From: Hymenobacter algoricola
GTDB taxonomy: Bacteria; Bacteroidota; Bacteroidia; Cytophagales; Hymenobacteraceae
DNA length: 64,000 nt
Direction: 5' to 3'
NCBI RefSeq assembly: GCF_039539525.1
Contig: NZ_BAABDH010000022.1
Coordinates: 34,678 to 98,677, forward strand
Positions 16,583-25,188 of the stretch are shown here, piece by piece. The position numbers and the translations under genes are program-made. Within the stretch, counting starts at the first letter, position 1, and each line of letters starts with the position of its first letter. The notes under the pieces were generated by a model, which was not told the DNA's origin, did no database searches, and saw only the letters and a program-made list of their open reading frames with translations.

Positions 16583-18193
16583 CTAAAACGGCGGGTCGTC
16601 GTTACCGAAGTTGCTCTTGGGGAAGGGCGAGGGGCCGGCCCCGCCCTCGTTGATCTTGCTGCCCAGCCGGATGGTGCCGGGCGTAAAGCCGCTCTGCTCG
16701 TCGAAGGTGCTGGCCGGGAAGGCGCCGGTGTTGTACTCGGCGTCCAGGCCGAAGCCGCCGCCGTCGAGGTCGGCAAACTTGGTGAATTTGCCGATAAACT
16801 TGAGCTGCACGGTTTCCAAAGAGCCGTTCCGGTGCTTGGCAATGATAACCTCACCGGTGCCCTGGGTGGGGTTGCCCATTTCGTCCTCCGTGATTTTGTA
16901 GTACTCGGGGCGGTAGAGGAAGATGACCATGTCGGCGTCCTGCTCGATGGAGCCCGATTCGCGCAGGTCACTGAGCTGGGGCTTCTTGTCGCCGCCGCGG
17001 GTTTCCACCGAGCGCGAGAGCTGCGACAGGGCCAGCACGGGCACGTTCAGCTCCTTGGCAATGCCCTTCAGGGCCCGCGAAATCGAGGCAATTTCCTGCT
17101 CCCGGTTGCCGGCACCCTTGCCATCGGTGTTGCCCGTCATCAGCTGCAGGTAGTCGATGATGATCATCTGGATGTCGTGGTGGGCCTTCAGCCGGCGGCA
17201 CTTGGTGCGCAGCTCCCGGATGCTCAGGCCCGGCGTGTCGTCGATGTAGATCGGGGCCGACGACAGGGCGGAAATCTTGTGGTTGAGCTGGGCCCACTCG
17301 TAGTCGGCCAGGTTGCCCTTCTTGATTTTCTCGGAGTCCAGCTCGGCCTCGGCCGAAATCAGACGATTCACCAGCTGCAGCGAGGACATTTCCAGCGAGA
17401 AAATAGCCACCGGCTTCTTGAACTCCACCGCCGCGTTGCGCATGGCCGACACCACGAAAGCGGTTTTGCCCATCCCGGGCCTAGCCGCAATAATCACCAG
17501 GTCCGATGGTTGCCAGCCCGAGGTCACGCGGTCCAGGGCCGTGAAGCCCGAGGGCACGCCGGTGAGGCCGTCTTTCTGGTTTTTCTTTTCCTCGAGCTCC
17601 TTGATGGCCTTGCCCATCAGGCTGCGCATGTCGTCGAAGTTCTTGCGGATGTTGGATTCCGAGACTTCGAACAGGTCCTGCTCGGTCTTGTCGAGCAGGT
17701 TAAATACGTCGGTGGTGTCCTCGAAGGCGTCGCGCTGGATGGTGCTGGCAATGTTGATCAGCTCCCGCTTGATGGCGTTTTCGGTGATGATGCGGGCGTG
17801 GTACTCGATGTTGGCCGCCGAGTTCACCTTGAAGGTGAGGTTGGCCACGTAGTGGGCCCCGCCGGCGGTTTCCAGCTCGCCCATCTCCCGCAGCTCGTGC
17901 GTGACGGTCAGGATGTCAATCGGCTCCGACTTGTCGAACAGGTTCAGGATGGCCTTGAAGATGCGCGTGTGGCCTTCCTTGTAGAAGCTCTGGGGCTTGA
18001 GGATGTCGATAACCGTGGTCAGCGCGTCCTTCTCCAGCATCAGGGCCCCGAGGACGGCCGCTTCCAGCTCCAGGGCCTGCGGGGGCAGCTTGCCGGCCGG
18101 CCCACCCGGCCCGGCTTGCGCGGGGCGGCTGTTCCAGGCGGCTTTGGCCCGCGAGGCCGAAAGTTTTAAGCGGTCATCCATCTGGTCGTTCAT
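16583..18193 (-). CDS. dnaB: Replicative DNA helicase DnaB
   Basis: The hexameric 5'-3' helicase of the replication fork, 536 residues. The start at 18191-18193 (MNDQMDDRLKLSASRAKAAW) is preferred over an in-frame ATG 24 codons upstream, because a promoter word lies in the intervening DNA. The N-terminal DnaB domain spans about residues 40-145 (PQALELEAAVLGALMLEKDA). The RecA-like C-terminal domain has Walker A IIAARPGMGKTAFVVSA, Walker B IQMIIIDYLQLMTG, and DLRESGSIEQDADMVIFLYR. A low-complexity Gly/Pro-rich tail ends in FGNDDPPF. No intein or insertion is seen. It is divergent from mpl. Confidence 0.97.
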   Translation of the reverse strand: MNDQMDDRLKLSASRAKAAWNSRPAQAGPGGPAGKLPPQALELEAAVLGALMLEKDALTTVIDILKPQSFYKEGHTRIFKAILNLFDKSEPIDILTVTHELREMGELETAGGAHYVANLTFKVNSAANIEYHARIITENAIKRELINIASTIQRDAFEDTTDVFNLLDKTEQDLFEVSESNIRKNFDDMRSLMGKAIKELEEKKNQKDGLTGVPSGFTALDRVTSGWQPSDLVIIAARPGMGKTAFVVSAMRNAAVEFKKPVAIFSLEMSSLQLVNRLISAEAELDSEKIKKGNLADYEWAQLNHKISALSSAPIYIDDTPGLSIRELRTKCRRLKAHHDIQMIIIDYLQLMTGNTDGKGAGNREQEIASISRALKGIAKELNVPVLALSQLSRSVETRGGDKKPQLSDLRESGSIEQDADMVIFLYRPEYYKITEDEMGNPTQGTGEVIIAKHRNGSLETVQLKFIGKFTKFADLDGGGFGLDAEYNTGAFPASTFDEQSGFTPGTIRLGSKINEGGAGPSPFPKSNFGNDDPPF

Positions 18194-18204
18194 CGTGTGC
18201 TCAG

Positions 18205-18212
18205 CAAATCTA
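18205..18212 (-). promoter_or_regulatory. Bacteroidota -7 promoter box for dnaB
   Basis: The minus strand reads TAGATTTG (TAnnTTTG), 11 bases upstream of the chosen ATG. This favours that start over the longer one. Confidence 0.5.
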
Positions 18213-18343
18213 ACCCAAAAGGGGCACAAAGCTAACGGCTGGGCCGCAGAATGTGGGGTGGGCAAAAACTCTTTCTTTTCGATACATTGTCCGGGGCCGG
18301 CCGGGCAATGGCGGCCCGGCGGCGGCCGGCGCGGGCCGTTTGC

Positions 18344-18351
18344 TACCTTTG
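18344..18351 (+). promoter_or_regulatory. Bacteroidota -7 promoter box for the mpl operon
   Basis: TACCTTTG matches TAnnTTTG exactly, 41 bases upstream of the mpl ATG. Confidence 0.6.
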
Positions 18352-18392
18352 GCTCCCCGTTAAGCTTCTCCGCCCCGCTTTAGTTTTCCCGA

Positions 18393-19778
18393 ATGCCCGC
18401 TACGCCCGCTTCCCTGAACCGCCTGCACCTGATTGCCACCGGCGGCAGCATCATGCACAACCTGGCCCTGGCCCTGCACCGCCGCGGCGCCCAGGTCACC
18501 GGCTCCGACGACGAAATATTTGAGCCCGCCAAAAGCCGCCTGGCCGCCGCGGGTTTGCTGCCGGCCCAGGAAGGCTGGTTCCCGGAGAAAGTCACCGCCG
18601 AGCTGGACGCCGTCATCGTGGGCATGCACGCCCGCGCCGACAACCCCGAGCTGCTGCGGGCCCAGGCGCTGGGGCTGCGGATCTACTCGTTTCCCGAGTT
18701 TATCTACGAGGCGTCGAAAGACAAGCAGCGCGTGGTCATCGGCGGCTCCCACGGCAAGACCAGCATTACGTCGCTGATTCTGCACGTGCTGCGCTACCAC
18801 AAGCGCAAGTTCGACTACGCCGTGGGCGCCCAGCTCGAAGGCTTCGATCTGATGGTGCAGCTCACCGAGGACGCGCCCATTATCATCATCGAGGGCGACG
18901 AGTACCTGGCCTCCCCGATTGACCGGCGACCCAAGTTTCACCTCTACCAGCACCATATCGGCCTGATTTCGGGCATCAGCTGGGACCATATCAACGTGTT
19001 TCCGACCGAGGACGACTACCGCGAGCAGTTCCGCCTCTTCGCCGAGCTGACGCCCAAGGCCGGGGTGCTGATTTATGACCAGAACGACGAGCAGGTGCAG
19101 CTGGTGACCGTGCCCTCCAACCCCGAAGTGACCTACATCGGCTACGGCCCCCACGAGCACGTGGTGAAAAACGGCAAGACGGCCCTCATCACCAAAAAGG
19201 ACGAGGAAGTGCCGATTCAGGTGTTTGGCGACCATAACCTGCGCAACATCTCGGCCGCCAAGGAAGTGTGCAAGCAGCTGGGCATCAAGGGCAGGGACTT
19301 CTACGAGGCGCTGGCCACGTTCAAGGGGGCGGCCCGGCGGCTGGAGCTGGTGCGCGAAGGCGAAGGCTCGGTGGTCTACAAGGACTTTGCCCACGCCCCG
19401 AGCAAGCTCAAGGCCACGGCCACGGCCTTCAAGAAGCAGTACCCGAAGCGGCGGCTGGTGGCCTGCCTGGAGCTGCACACCTTCAGCAGCCTGAACCCGG
19501 CCTTTCTGCCCCAGTACGCCCACACCTTCGACGCGCCCGACGTGGCCGTGGTCTACTTCAACCCCCACGTGCTGGAGCACAAGCGCCTGCCCCCGCTGCC
19601 GCCCGAAGCCGTACAGGCCGCCTTCCAGCGCCCCGACCTCAAGGTATTCACCGACAGCAAAGCCCTGGCCGACTTCCTGCACGAGCAAAGCTGGCCGAAC
19701 GCCAATCTGCTGATGATGACCTCGGGCACGTTCGACGGCCTCGACCTGAATCACCTAGCCGAGGAAATAACCCGATGA
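18393..19778 (+). CDS. mpl: UDP-N-acetylmuramate:L-Ala-gamma-D-Glu-meso-DAP ligase (murein peptide recycling)
   Basis: A 461-residue cytoplasmic Mur-ligase relative. Mpl joins recycled murein tripeptide to UDP-MurNAc in an ATP-dependent reaction. The N-terminal MurC-like nucleotide domain has HLIATGGSIMHNLALAL and QVTGSDDEIF. The ATP-binding P-loop is VIGGSHGKTSITSLILH. Central motifs are IIIEGDEYLASPIDRRPKFH and GISWDHINVFPT. The C-terminal domain includes FKGAARRLELVREGE and VYKDFAHAPSKLKA, with the His preceding the characteristic Pro-Ser of Mpl rather than MurC. The stop overlaps the start of the following hydrolase gene (ATGA), so they form one translational unit. Confidence 0.93.
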   Translation: MPATPASLNRLHLIATGGSIMHNLALALHRRGAQVTGSDDEIFEPAKSRLAAAGLLPAQEGWFPEKVTAELDAVIVGMHARADNPELLRAQALGLRIYSFPEFIYEASKDKQRVVIGGSHGKTSITSLILHVLRYHKRKFDYAVGAQLEGFDLMVQLTEDAPIIIIEGDEYLASPIDRRPKFHLYQHHIGLISGISWDHINVFPTEDDYREQFRLFAELTPKAGVLIYDQNDEQVQLVTVPSNPEVTYIGYGPHEHVVKNGKTALITKKDEEVPIQVFGDHNLRNISAAKEVCKQLGIKGRDFYEALATFKGAARRLELVREGEGSVVYKDFAHAPSKLKATATAFKKQYPKRRLVACLELHTFSSLNPAFLPQYAHTFDAPDVAVVYFNPHVLEHKRLPPLPPEAVQAAFQRPDLKVFTDSKALADFLHEQSWPNANLLMMTSGTFDGLDLNHLAEEITR

Positions 19779-20473
19779 AGCCCCACCTGCTCCTACTGCA
19801 CGGCGCGCTGGGCTCAGCCAAGCAGCTGCAGCCCCTGGCCCGCGACCTAGCCCAGTACTGCCAGGTCCACACGTTTTCGTTCAGCGGGCACGGCGGCCGG
19901 CCGCTGGTAGCCGACGAGTTTACCATGCTGGGCTTTGCCCGGGAAGTCCAGCAGTATATCAGCCAGCAGCAGCTGCCGGCAGTGCACGTATTCGGCTACA
20001 GCATGGGCGGCTACGCGGCTTTGCTGAGTGCGCTGCTGGTGCCGGGCACCATCAAGTCCATTACCGCGCTGGGCACCAAGTTCGACTGGAGCCCGGCAAT
20101 GGTGGCAGCGGAAACCCGGCTGCTGGACCCGGCCAAGATTCAGGAAAAGGTGCCGCAGTTCGGCGAGCAGCTGGAACGGACCCACGCGCCCACGCCCTGG
20201 TCCGCGGTGGTGGAAGCCACGGCGGCCATGCTCCGGCAGCTGGCCAACGACCCGCCCCTGACGGCCGCAAGCCTGGCCGATATCCGCATTCCGGTGCAGG
20301 TGCTGGTGGGCGAGCTGGACAAGACGGCCGGCGTCGACGCCTCGGCGCAGTTTGCCGCCTCCCTGCCCTATGCCACCTGCGAAACCATCATGAACACGCC
20401 CCACCCGCTGGAGCGCGTCAACCCGGACTTTCTGGCGGGCCGGATTGTGGGGTTTATTGCGGCCGTGGTGTAG
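19775..20473 (+). CDS. Alpha/beta-fold hydrolase
   Basis: A 232-residue cytoplasmic alpha/beta hydrolase. The oxyanion-hole region is LLLLHGALGSAKQL. The nucleophile elbow is VHVFGYSMGGYAALL, where the Ser is the predicted nucleophile. The acid is in QVLVGELDKTAG, and the catalytic His lies in NTPHPLERVNPD near the C-terminus. It overlaps the mpl stop codon by four bases, which suggests coupled translation. A role in cell-wall recycling is possible from the context only; the fold covers many esterases and MenH-like enzymes. Confidence 0.88.
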   Translation: MKPHLLLLHGALGSAKQLQPLARDLAQYCQVHTFSFSGHGGRPLVADEFTMLGFAREVQQYISQQQLPAVHVFGYSMGGYAALLSALLVPGTIKSITALGTKFDWSPAMVAAETRLLDPAKIQEKVPQFGEQLERTHAPTPWSAVVEATAAMLRQLANDPPLTAASLADIRIPVQVLVGELDKTAGVDASAQFAASLPYATCETIMNTPHPLERVNPDFLAGRIVGFIAAVV

Positions 20474-20506
20474 AGGCGCCTACTGACGGCTCTACCTCGT
20501 TCTACC

Positions 20507-20545
20507 AAAAAAAAGGCCCGCTACTCACGCAGCCGGCCTTTTTTA
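20507..20545. terminator. Bidirectional terminator after the mpl-hydrolase operon and the micro-protein gene
   Basis: An A-run followed by GGCC and a 14-base unpaired part, then GGCC and TTTTTT, lies between convergent genes. It overlaps the stop codon of the minus-strand micro-ORF by three bases. Confidence 0.65.
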
Positions 20546-20653
20546 TTTCTCGTCCGGCCTGGGCGGCACCGGCGGCTTGGGCCGGCGCCGGTCTGCCACC
20601 ACCAGCAGGGCCAGGGCCGTCAGGCTCAGGCGCAGAATCCATTGGCGGCTCAT
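20543..20653 (-). CDS. Putative 36-residue membrane micro-protein translationally coupled to a lipoprotein gene
   Basis: A short frame of 37 codons including the stop: MSRQWILRLSLTALALLVVA, then DRRRPKPPVPPRPDEK. It has a single hydrophobic segment (residues 5-20) followed by a basic and proline-rich tail, the shape of a small inner-membrane protein. Its ATG overlaps the TGA of the upstream lipoprotein gene as ATGA (20650-20653), a classic arrangement for coupled translation. Its stop lies at the edge of the terminator, so it would be the last gene of this operon. I know of no homologue. Coding status rests on the overlap and composition. Confidence 0.5.
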   Translation of the reverse strand: MSRQWILRLSLTALALLVVADRRRPKPPVPPRPDEK

Positions 20654-21216
20654 TTGCGGAAGATGCCGTTGGTTTCCTCCACCACCAGGTCGCAGCGGCT
20701 GCCGCCGCTGTTGTCTTCGCAGGTGGTGCCCACAATGCGGTTTTTCTCGAACGAGAAGTAGCAGAAGTTGCAGCCCACGCTGGTGATGATGTAGCGCTCG
20801 GCCTTGGAGTTCAGGTAGAGGCTCTTGTCGCTGGAGGTTTCCAGCGGAATGGCCATCGAGCGGAACATTCCGTCGCGCAGGCCCAGACCCACCAGGTAAT
20901 AGATAGGTTTGTCCTTGGCGCTTTCCTGCACCTTGCGGATCATGGTCTTGTCGACCACGGTGCCGTCCTTAAACTCGCGGATGAAGGCCGACGCCAGCTG
21001 GGCGCGGGGAATCAGGTACTCCACTTTGCCCTCAGCCACCCGGGCTACCTGCTTGGTGGAGCCTTCCAGCTGGCGGCGGCGGGTTTCGTCACCCTCCGTC
21101 ACCGGCTCACTCATTTCGGGGAAGCCCGCGCGCTTGGGCTTGGTGGTTTCGCAGGCCGACAGCAGGGCGGCGGCGGAAAAGGCGAGCAGCAGGAAGGAAC
21201 GGGAGGGTATGTTCAT
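20650..21216 (-). CDS. Lipoprotein of unknown function
   Basis: A 188-residue lipoprotein with signal peptide MNIPSRSFLLLAFSAAALLS and lipobox LLSAC, then ETTKPKRAG. The middle is hydrophilic with GKVEYLIPRAQLASAFIREF and KPIYYLVGLGLRDGMFRS. The C-terminal third holds four cysteines (VGCNFCYFSF, VGTTCEDNSGG, RCDLVVEET) that could form disulphides or bind a metal. No family is recognised. It overlaps the 36-residue frame downstream and follows the M48 peptidase gene by 23 bases on the same strand. These three minus-strand genes therefore look like one envelope-related operon. Confidence 0.8.
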   Translation of the reverse strand: MNIPSRSFLLLAFSAAALLSACETTKPKRAGFPEMSEPVTEGDETRRRQLEGSTKQVARVAEGKVEYLIPRAQLASAFIREFKDGTVVDKTMIRKVQESAKDKPIYYLVGLGLRDGMFRSMAIPLETSSDKSLYLNSKAERYIITSVGCNFCYFSFEKNRIVGTTCEDNSGGSRCDLVVEETNGIFRK

Positions 21217-21239
21217 CAGGATCGGGCGGAACCCCGGGG

Positions 21240-22040
21240 TTAGCGGGGCTTATAATACTTCTGGGCCTCGGGCAGCTCGCGCTGAATATCCGCAATGCGG
21301 GTGCCGTTGGAGGGGTGAGTGGAAAGAAATTCGGGCGGCGACGCCTGTCCGCCGCGGGCGTCCATGCGCTGCCAGAAGGCAATGGCCCCGTTGGGGTCGT
21401 AGCCGGCCAGGGCCATAAAGATAAGCCCCAGATGGTCGGCTTCCGTTTCCTGGCTGCGGCCGTACTTGAGCAGGCCTACCGACGAGCCAACCCCGAACGC
21501 CTGCAACGCCAGCTGCTGGGTGCCGGGGGCATTGCTGGCCAGCGCCGCCGACAGGGCTTGGCCGCCGTACTGCTGCACCAGGCCCTGGCTGAGCCGCTCG
21601 GAGCCGTGCTTGGCTACGGCGTGGGCAATTTCGTGGGCCATGACCACCGCCAGGCCATTCTCGTCCTGGGTGGTGGGCAGAATGCCGGTGTACACGGCGA
21701 CTTTGCCGCCGGGCATGCACCAGGCATTTTCCTGCTTGTCCTCCAGCAGGTTGTACTCCCACTGGTAGCCGGCCAGCTGGGCCTGGGCATTCTGGGAGCT
21801 GAAGTACGATTCCACGGCCTGCTGGATCCGCTGCCCCACGCGCTTGACCAGGGCCGTTTGCTCGGCATTGGTTGAGCGCGGGCTGGTTCGGAGCACTTCG
21901 GCGTACTGCTGCTGGGCCAGGCTGATGACTTCGGCATCCGATACCAGGCTGAGCTGGCGGCGGCCCGTAATCGGGACGGTGGTGCAGCCGGCGGCGGCGA
22001 GCAGGCCGGCGCAGAGAACAAGCTGTTTGCAGGTGAGCAT
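21240..22040 (-). CDS. M48-family zinc metallopeptidase, lipoprotein (LoiP/Oma1-like)
   Basis: A 266-residue lipid-anchored periplasmic protease. The start at 22038-22040 gives MLTCKQLVLCAGLLAAAGC, with Cys19 as the lipid attachment site; a longer in-frame start is rejected. The zinc motif HEIAH is at residues 136-140 (VVMAHEIAHAVAKHGSER). The third ligand lies in SQETEADHLGLIFMALAGYD, as in M48 enzymes. The C-terminus has PEFLSTHPSNGTRIADI, also typical. The family takes part in quality control of outer-membrane or secreted proteins. It is the first gene of the minus-strand unit with the two small envelope proteins. Confidence 0.93.
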   Translation of the reverse strand: MLTCKQLVLCAGLLAAAGCTTVPITGRRQLSLVSDAEVISLAQQQYAEVLRTSPRSTNAEQTALVKRVGQRIQQAVESYFSSQNAQAQLAGYQWEYNLLEDKQENAWCMPGGKVAVYTGILPTTQDENGLAVVMAHEIAHAVAKHGSERLSQGLVQQYGGQALSAALASNAPGTQQLALQAFGVGSSVGLLKYGRSQETEADHLGLIFMALAGYDPNGAIAFWQRMDARGGQASPPEFLSTHPSNGTRIADIQRELPEAQKYYKPR

Positions 22041-22201
22041 AGTCAGGGGGGCGCGGGGTGGAAAAAACGGCCGGCGGGCAGCGCGGGGCAATGGGAGCTA
22101 TACGTCGGGCGGCGGGTAAAATGTTTGGGGCCGGCCTCCAACGGGAAGCGCAGCGGCTACGTAGGCAGCATTCCGGGTTTTTCGGGGCCGGGAATTAGCG
22201 C

Positions 22202-22209
22202 TATTTTTG
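22202..22209 (+). promoter_or_regulatory. Bacteroidota -7 promoter box for the FAH-family gene
   Basis: TATTTTTG matches TAnnTTTG, 32 bases upstream of the ATG at 22241. Confidence 0.55.
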
Positions 22210-22240
22210 ACCGATACCCGTTCCTCCTTGCCTTTCCTCC

Positions 22241-22855
22241 ATGAAAATAATCTGCATCGGCCGCAACTACGCCGACCATATTGCCGAGCTCCAGAACGAA
22301 ACACCCGACGCACCCGTCATCTTTTTGAAGCCCGATACGGCCCTGCTCCAGCGCAACCAGCCCTTCTTCTACCCCGACTTCTCCCAGGACATCCACCACG
22401 AGATTGAGCTGGTGCTGCGCGTAAGCAAGAACGGCAAGAACATCGACGAGAAGTTTGCCCCCACCTACTTCGACGCCATCGGCCTGGGCATCGACTTCAC
22501 GGCCCGCGACCTGCAAAGCCAGCTCAAAGGCAAGGGCCTGCCCTGGGAGCTGGCCAAGGGCTTCGACGGCTCCGCGCCCCTGGGCGCTACCTTCCGGCCC
22601 GTGGCCGACTTCGCCGACCTGGCCGACATCAACTTCCACCTCGCAGTAAACGGGGAAGTACGGCAGCGCGGCAACTCGGGGCTGATGCTCCACCCCTTCG
22701 CGGCCATCATCAGCTACGTGTCGCGCTTCTTCACCCTGAAAATGGGGGACCTGATCTTCACCGGCACGCCCAGCGGCGTGGGGCCCGTCCGGATCGGCGA
22801 CCAGCTCACGGGCTACATTGAGGGCGAGAAGATCCTGGACCTGGCGGTGAAATAG
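22241..22855 (+). CDS. Fumarylacetoacetate hydrolase (FAH) family protein
   Basis: A 204-residue cytoplasmic FAH-fold enzyme, the compact single-domain version. Motifs in order are MKIICIGRNYADHIAEL, VIFLKPDTAL, HHEIELVLRV (acidic metal ligands), GIGIDFTARDLQ-like GLGIDFTARDLQSQLKG, and DLIFTGTPSGVGPVRIGDQL. The Mg-binding Glu/Glu/Asp pattern of acylpyruvases and oxaloacetate decarboxylases/tautomerases is present. Members this short often act on oxaloacetate or acylpyruvates; the exact substrate cannot be told. It is a single gene, divergent from the M48 peptidase. Confidence 0.92.
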   Translation: MKIICIGRNYADHIAELQNETPDAPVIFLKPDTALLQRNQPFFYPDFSQDIHHEIELVLRVSKNGKNIDEKFAPTYFDAIGLGIDFTARDLQSQLKGKGLPWELAKGFDGSAPLGATFRPVADFADLADINFHLAVNGEVRQRGNSGLMLHPFAAIISYVSRFFTLKMGDLIFTGTPSGVGPVRIGDQLTGYIEGEKILDLAVK

Positions 22856-22914
22856 CCGGCGGCAGTACCTGTTTTTGTTGATTGCGCCGTTGTAAGGCTG
22901 GTCTTTTTCCCGCC

Positions 22915-23000
22915 TGTCATCCTGAGTCTGCGCAGGACCTTCTCACGTTGAAGCGCCTCGTTCAACCGGCATAAGGTCCTTCGCTCTGCGCAGGATGACA
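22915..23000. repeat. REP-like palindromic element
   Basis: TGTCATCCTGAG at the left and CAGGATGACA at the right form outer arms. The inner arms AGGACCTT/AAGGTCCT and GTTGAA/TTCAAC complete a nearly full-length hairpin of 86 bases. Close relatives flank the GIY-YIG gene at 29.2-29.7 kb. Confidence 0.75.
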
Positions 23001-23054
23001 GACGAAAAAAAGCTCCTTTGCCGGCACTTGTGCCTGTTGATTTGATTTTTCTGA

Positions 23055-25061
23055 ATGCCGACTACCTCTTTGCCTACCTCGCCGCGCCGGCTGCTCAGCC
23101 TGGCTTTGCCTTTTCTGCTGCTCCTGGGGCTGCGGCCCACCTCCTGCGGCGGGCAGGAAGCCGATACGGCCGACGAAAAAAAGCCCCGGCCCGCCACGGT
23201 GCCCGCCGCCCGGCCCGCGGTGCCCAACGGCTACTTCCTGCTGCCCATTAAGCCCGGGCAGCCCAACTACCTGGCCGCCAGCATGGGCGAGCTGCGCCCC
23301 AACCACTTCCACGGCGGCCTCGACATCAAGACCGACGGGCGCACCGACCTGCCCGTGCACGCCTCGGCCGACGGCTACATCTCCCGGCTCAAGCAAAGCA
23401 GCTTCGGCTACGGCAACGTGCTCTACATCACCCATCCCAACGGGCTGGTAACGGTGTACGGCCACCTGAACCACTTCCTGGGGCCGGCCGCCCAGGCGCT
23501 GCTGCAGAAGCAGTACGAGAAGCAGACCTACGAGCAGGAAATGTTCTTTGCCAAAGACCAGATTCCGGTGCAGCGGGGCGAAATCGTGGCCTTGTCGGGC
23601 AACACCGGCGGGTCGGCGGGGCCGCACGTGCACTGGGAGGTGCGCGACGCCCAGGACAACCAGCTCAACCCCCTGCAGTGGGGCGGGTTCGCCGAAATTC
23701 AGGACCACGTGGCCCCCACGCTGCAGGCCTTTGCCGTGGAGCCGCTGACCATCGACGCCCGGGTGGCAGGCAGTTTCACCAAGGCCGTATTCACCCCCAA
23801 AGCCGCGCTGCCGGCCGGTGCGGCCCTCGCCTGGCCCGACACCATCATGGCCTACGGCACGGTGGGCATCCTGCTCCAGGCTTTCGACCGGTACGACAAC
23901 GCCTGGAACAAGAACGGCCTGCAGCGCGTGGACGTGCGCGTGAACGGGCAGCCGCTCTACTCCCACGTCGTGGACAATATCCCGTTTCCGACCGGCACGC
24001 GCACCGTCAACCAGCACGTGGACTACGAGTGGATGATGACCCAGGGCCGCACCCTGCAGAAGCTGTTTGTGGACGACGGCAACGCCCTGCCCATCTACAC
24101 CACCGGCCCCTCGAAGGGCAAGCTGCGGGTGGAGGACGGCCAGGTGTACACCGTGGAGGTGAAGATGAGCGACTCCTACGGCAACGCCACCCCACTCACC
24201 TTCGTGCTGCGCGGGCAGAAGCCGGCGTATACCAAAACCCGCAGCGCGGCCGTGAAAAAGCCCGGCCTGCGCTGGGAAGTCACCCGCAACATTCTCAAGG
24301 TCATTGCCGCCGACCCCGACACGGCCCGGCACAGCGGCAACCTGACGCTGCTGCGCGGCTCCCGCCGGCTTGAGCTTACGCCCAGCTACACCGCCCAGAG
24401 CCAGACCGTCTACCTCTACGACCTGCGCGCCGGCCGCCCCGACTCCCTGAGCTTCGGCGGTATCACCAAGCGCTTCGACCGGCAGGCCCTGATTCCGGCG
24501 GGCACCGAGCAGGGCTTCACCGACAGCTTCGTGAGCCTGCGCTTCGGGCCCCAGACGCTGTTTGACACGCTCTACCTGCAAACCAGCTACAAGGACGGCG
24601 CCTGGACCGTGCACCACCCCCGCCAGTCGCTGTACCTGCCGCTGGGCGTCACGCTCAAGCCGGCCACGGAAGTGCCCGACAAGGAGCACTCGGCGGTGTA
24701 CTCGGTGAATGCCCGCGGCGCGCGCGCCTACGTGGGCGGCAAGTGGGACGGCAACCAGATTTCGTTTATGGCCAAGACGTTCGGGCAGTTCCGCATCTTC
24801 GCCGACACCATTCCGCCCACTGCCCGCCTCGTGAGCCGGGGCGCGGCCGGCCTCGTGTTTCAGGTCGGCGACAACCTCTCGGGCCTGGCCAGCTACCAGC
24901 TGCTCATCGGGGGCCGGTTCCGGCTGCTGCGCTACGAGCACAAGAACGCCACCCTGTTTACCGAGCGCCAGGACACGCTGGGCCCGCCCCTGCGCGGCCC
25001 CGCCACCCTGCGCCTTACCGACCAGGCCGGCAACGAAAAGGTCATCAACCTGAATCTGTAA
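23055..25061 (+). CDS. M23-family metallopeptidase, exported
   Basis: A 668-residue envelope peptidase. The N-terminal hydrophobic segment (LLSLALPFLLLLGLRPTSC) ends in a possible lipid-anchored Cys31. The LytM/M23 domain covers about residues 75-200: HFHGGLDIKTD (His86, Asp90), VYGHLNHFLG, and PHVHWEVRD (His191, His193). All zinc ligands are present, so it should be an active peptidoglycan endopeptidase. Unusually for M23, more than 450 residues follow. They look like beta-sandwich/Ig-like modules (LRVEDGQVYTVEVKMSDSYG, LFDTLYLQTSYKDGAW, RLVSRGAAGLVFQVGDNLSG). This long C-terminal part is common in cytophagalean homologues and may bind envelope components. Confidence 0.9.
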   Translation: MPTTSLPTSPRRLLSLALPFLLLLGLRPTSCGGQEADTADEKKPRPATVPAARPAVPNGYFLLPIKPGQPNYLAASMGELRPNHFHGGLDIKTDGRTDLPVHASADGYISRLKQSSFGYGNVLYITHPNGLVTVYGHLNHFLGPAAQALLQKQYEKQTYEQEMFFAKDQIPVQRGEIVALSGNTGGSAGPHVHWEVRDAQDNQLNPLQWGGFAEIQDHVAPTLQAFAVEPLTIDARVAGSFTKAVFTPKAALPAGAALAWPDTIMAYGTVGILLQAFDRYDNAWNKNGLQRVDVRVNGQPLYSHVVDNIPFPTGTRTVNQHVDYEWMMTQGRTLQKLFVDDGNALPIYTTGPSKGKLRVEDGQVYTVEVKMSDSYGNATPLTFVLRGQKPAYTKTRSAAVKKPGLRWEVTRNILKVIAADPDTARHSGNLTLLRGSRRLELTPSYTAQSQTVYLYDLRAGRPDSLSFGGITKRFDRQALIPAGTEQGFTDSFVSLRFGPQTLFDTLYLQTSYKDGAWTVHHPRQSLYLPLGVTLKPATEVPDKEHSAVYSVNARGARAYVGGKWDGNQISFMAKTFGQFRIFADTIPPTARLVSRGAAGLVFQVGDNLSGLASYQLLIGGRFRLLRYEHKNATLFTERQDTLGPPLRGPATLRLTDQAGNEKVINLNL

Positions 25062-25083
25062 TACCGGTAGCTGCCCGCCGCCG

Positions 25084-25188
25084 GTGACAACGAGCGTGGA
25101 AGCGGTGGCAACGAGCGTGGAAGCGGTGACAACGAGCGTGGAAGCGGTGGCAACGAGCGTGGAAGCGGTGGCAACGACGTTTGAAGCA
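25084..25188. repeat. 21-base minisatellite, four full copies plus one degenerate copy
   Basis: The unit GTGGCAACGAGCGTGGAAGC + G is repeated in tandem at 25084, 25105, 25126, 25147 and, degenerate, at 25168. Copies alternate GTGAC/GTGGC. It lies in the 336-base spacer between the M23 and lipocalin genes. The unit is 7 codons long and reads VATASTL on the minus strand, but no plausible gene is seen there. Confidence 0.9.
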
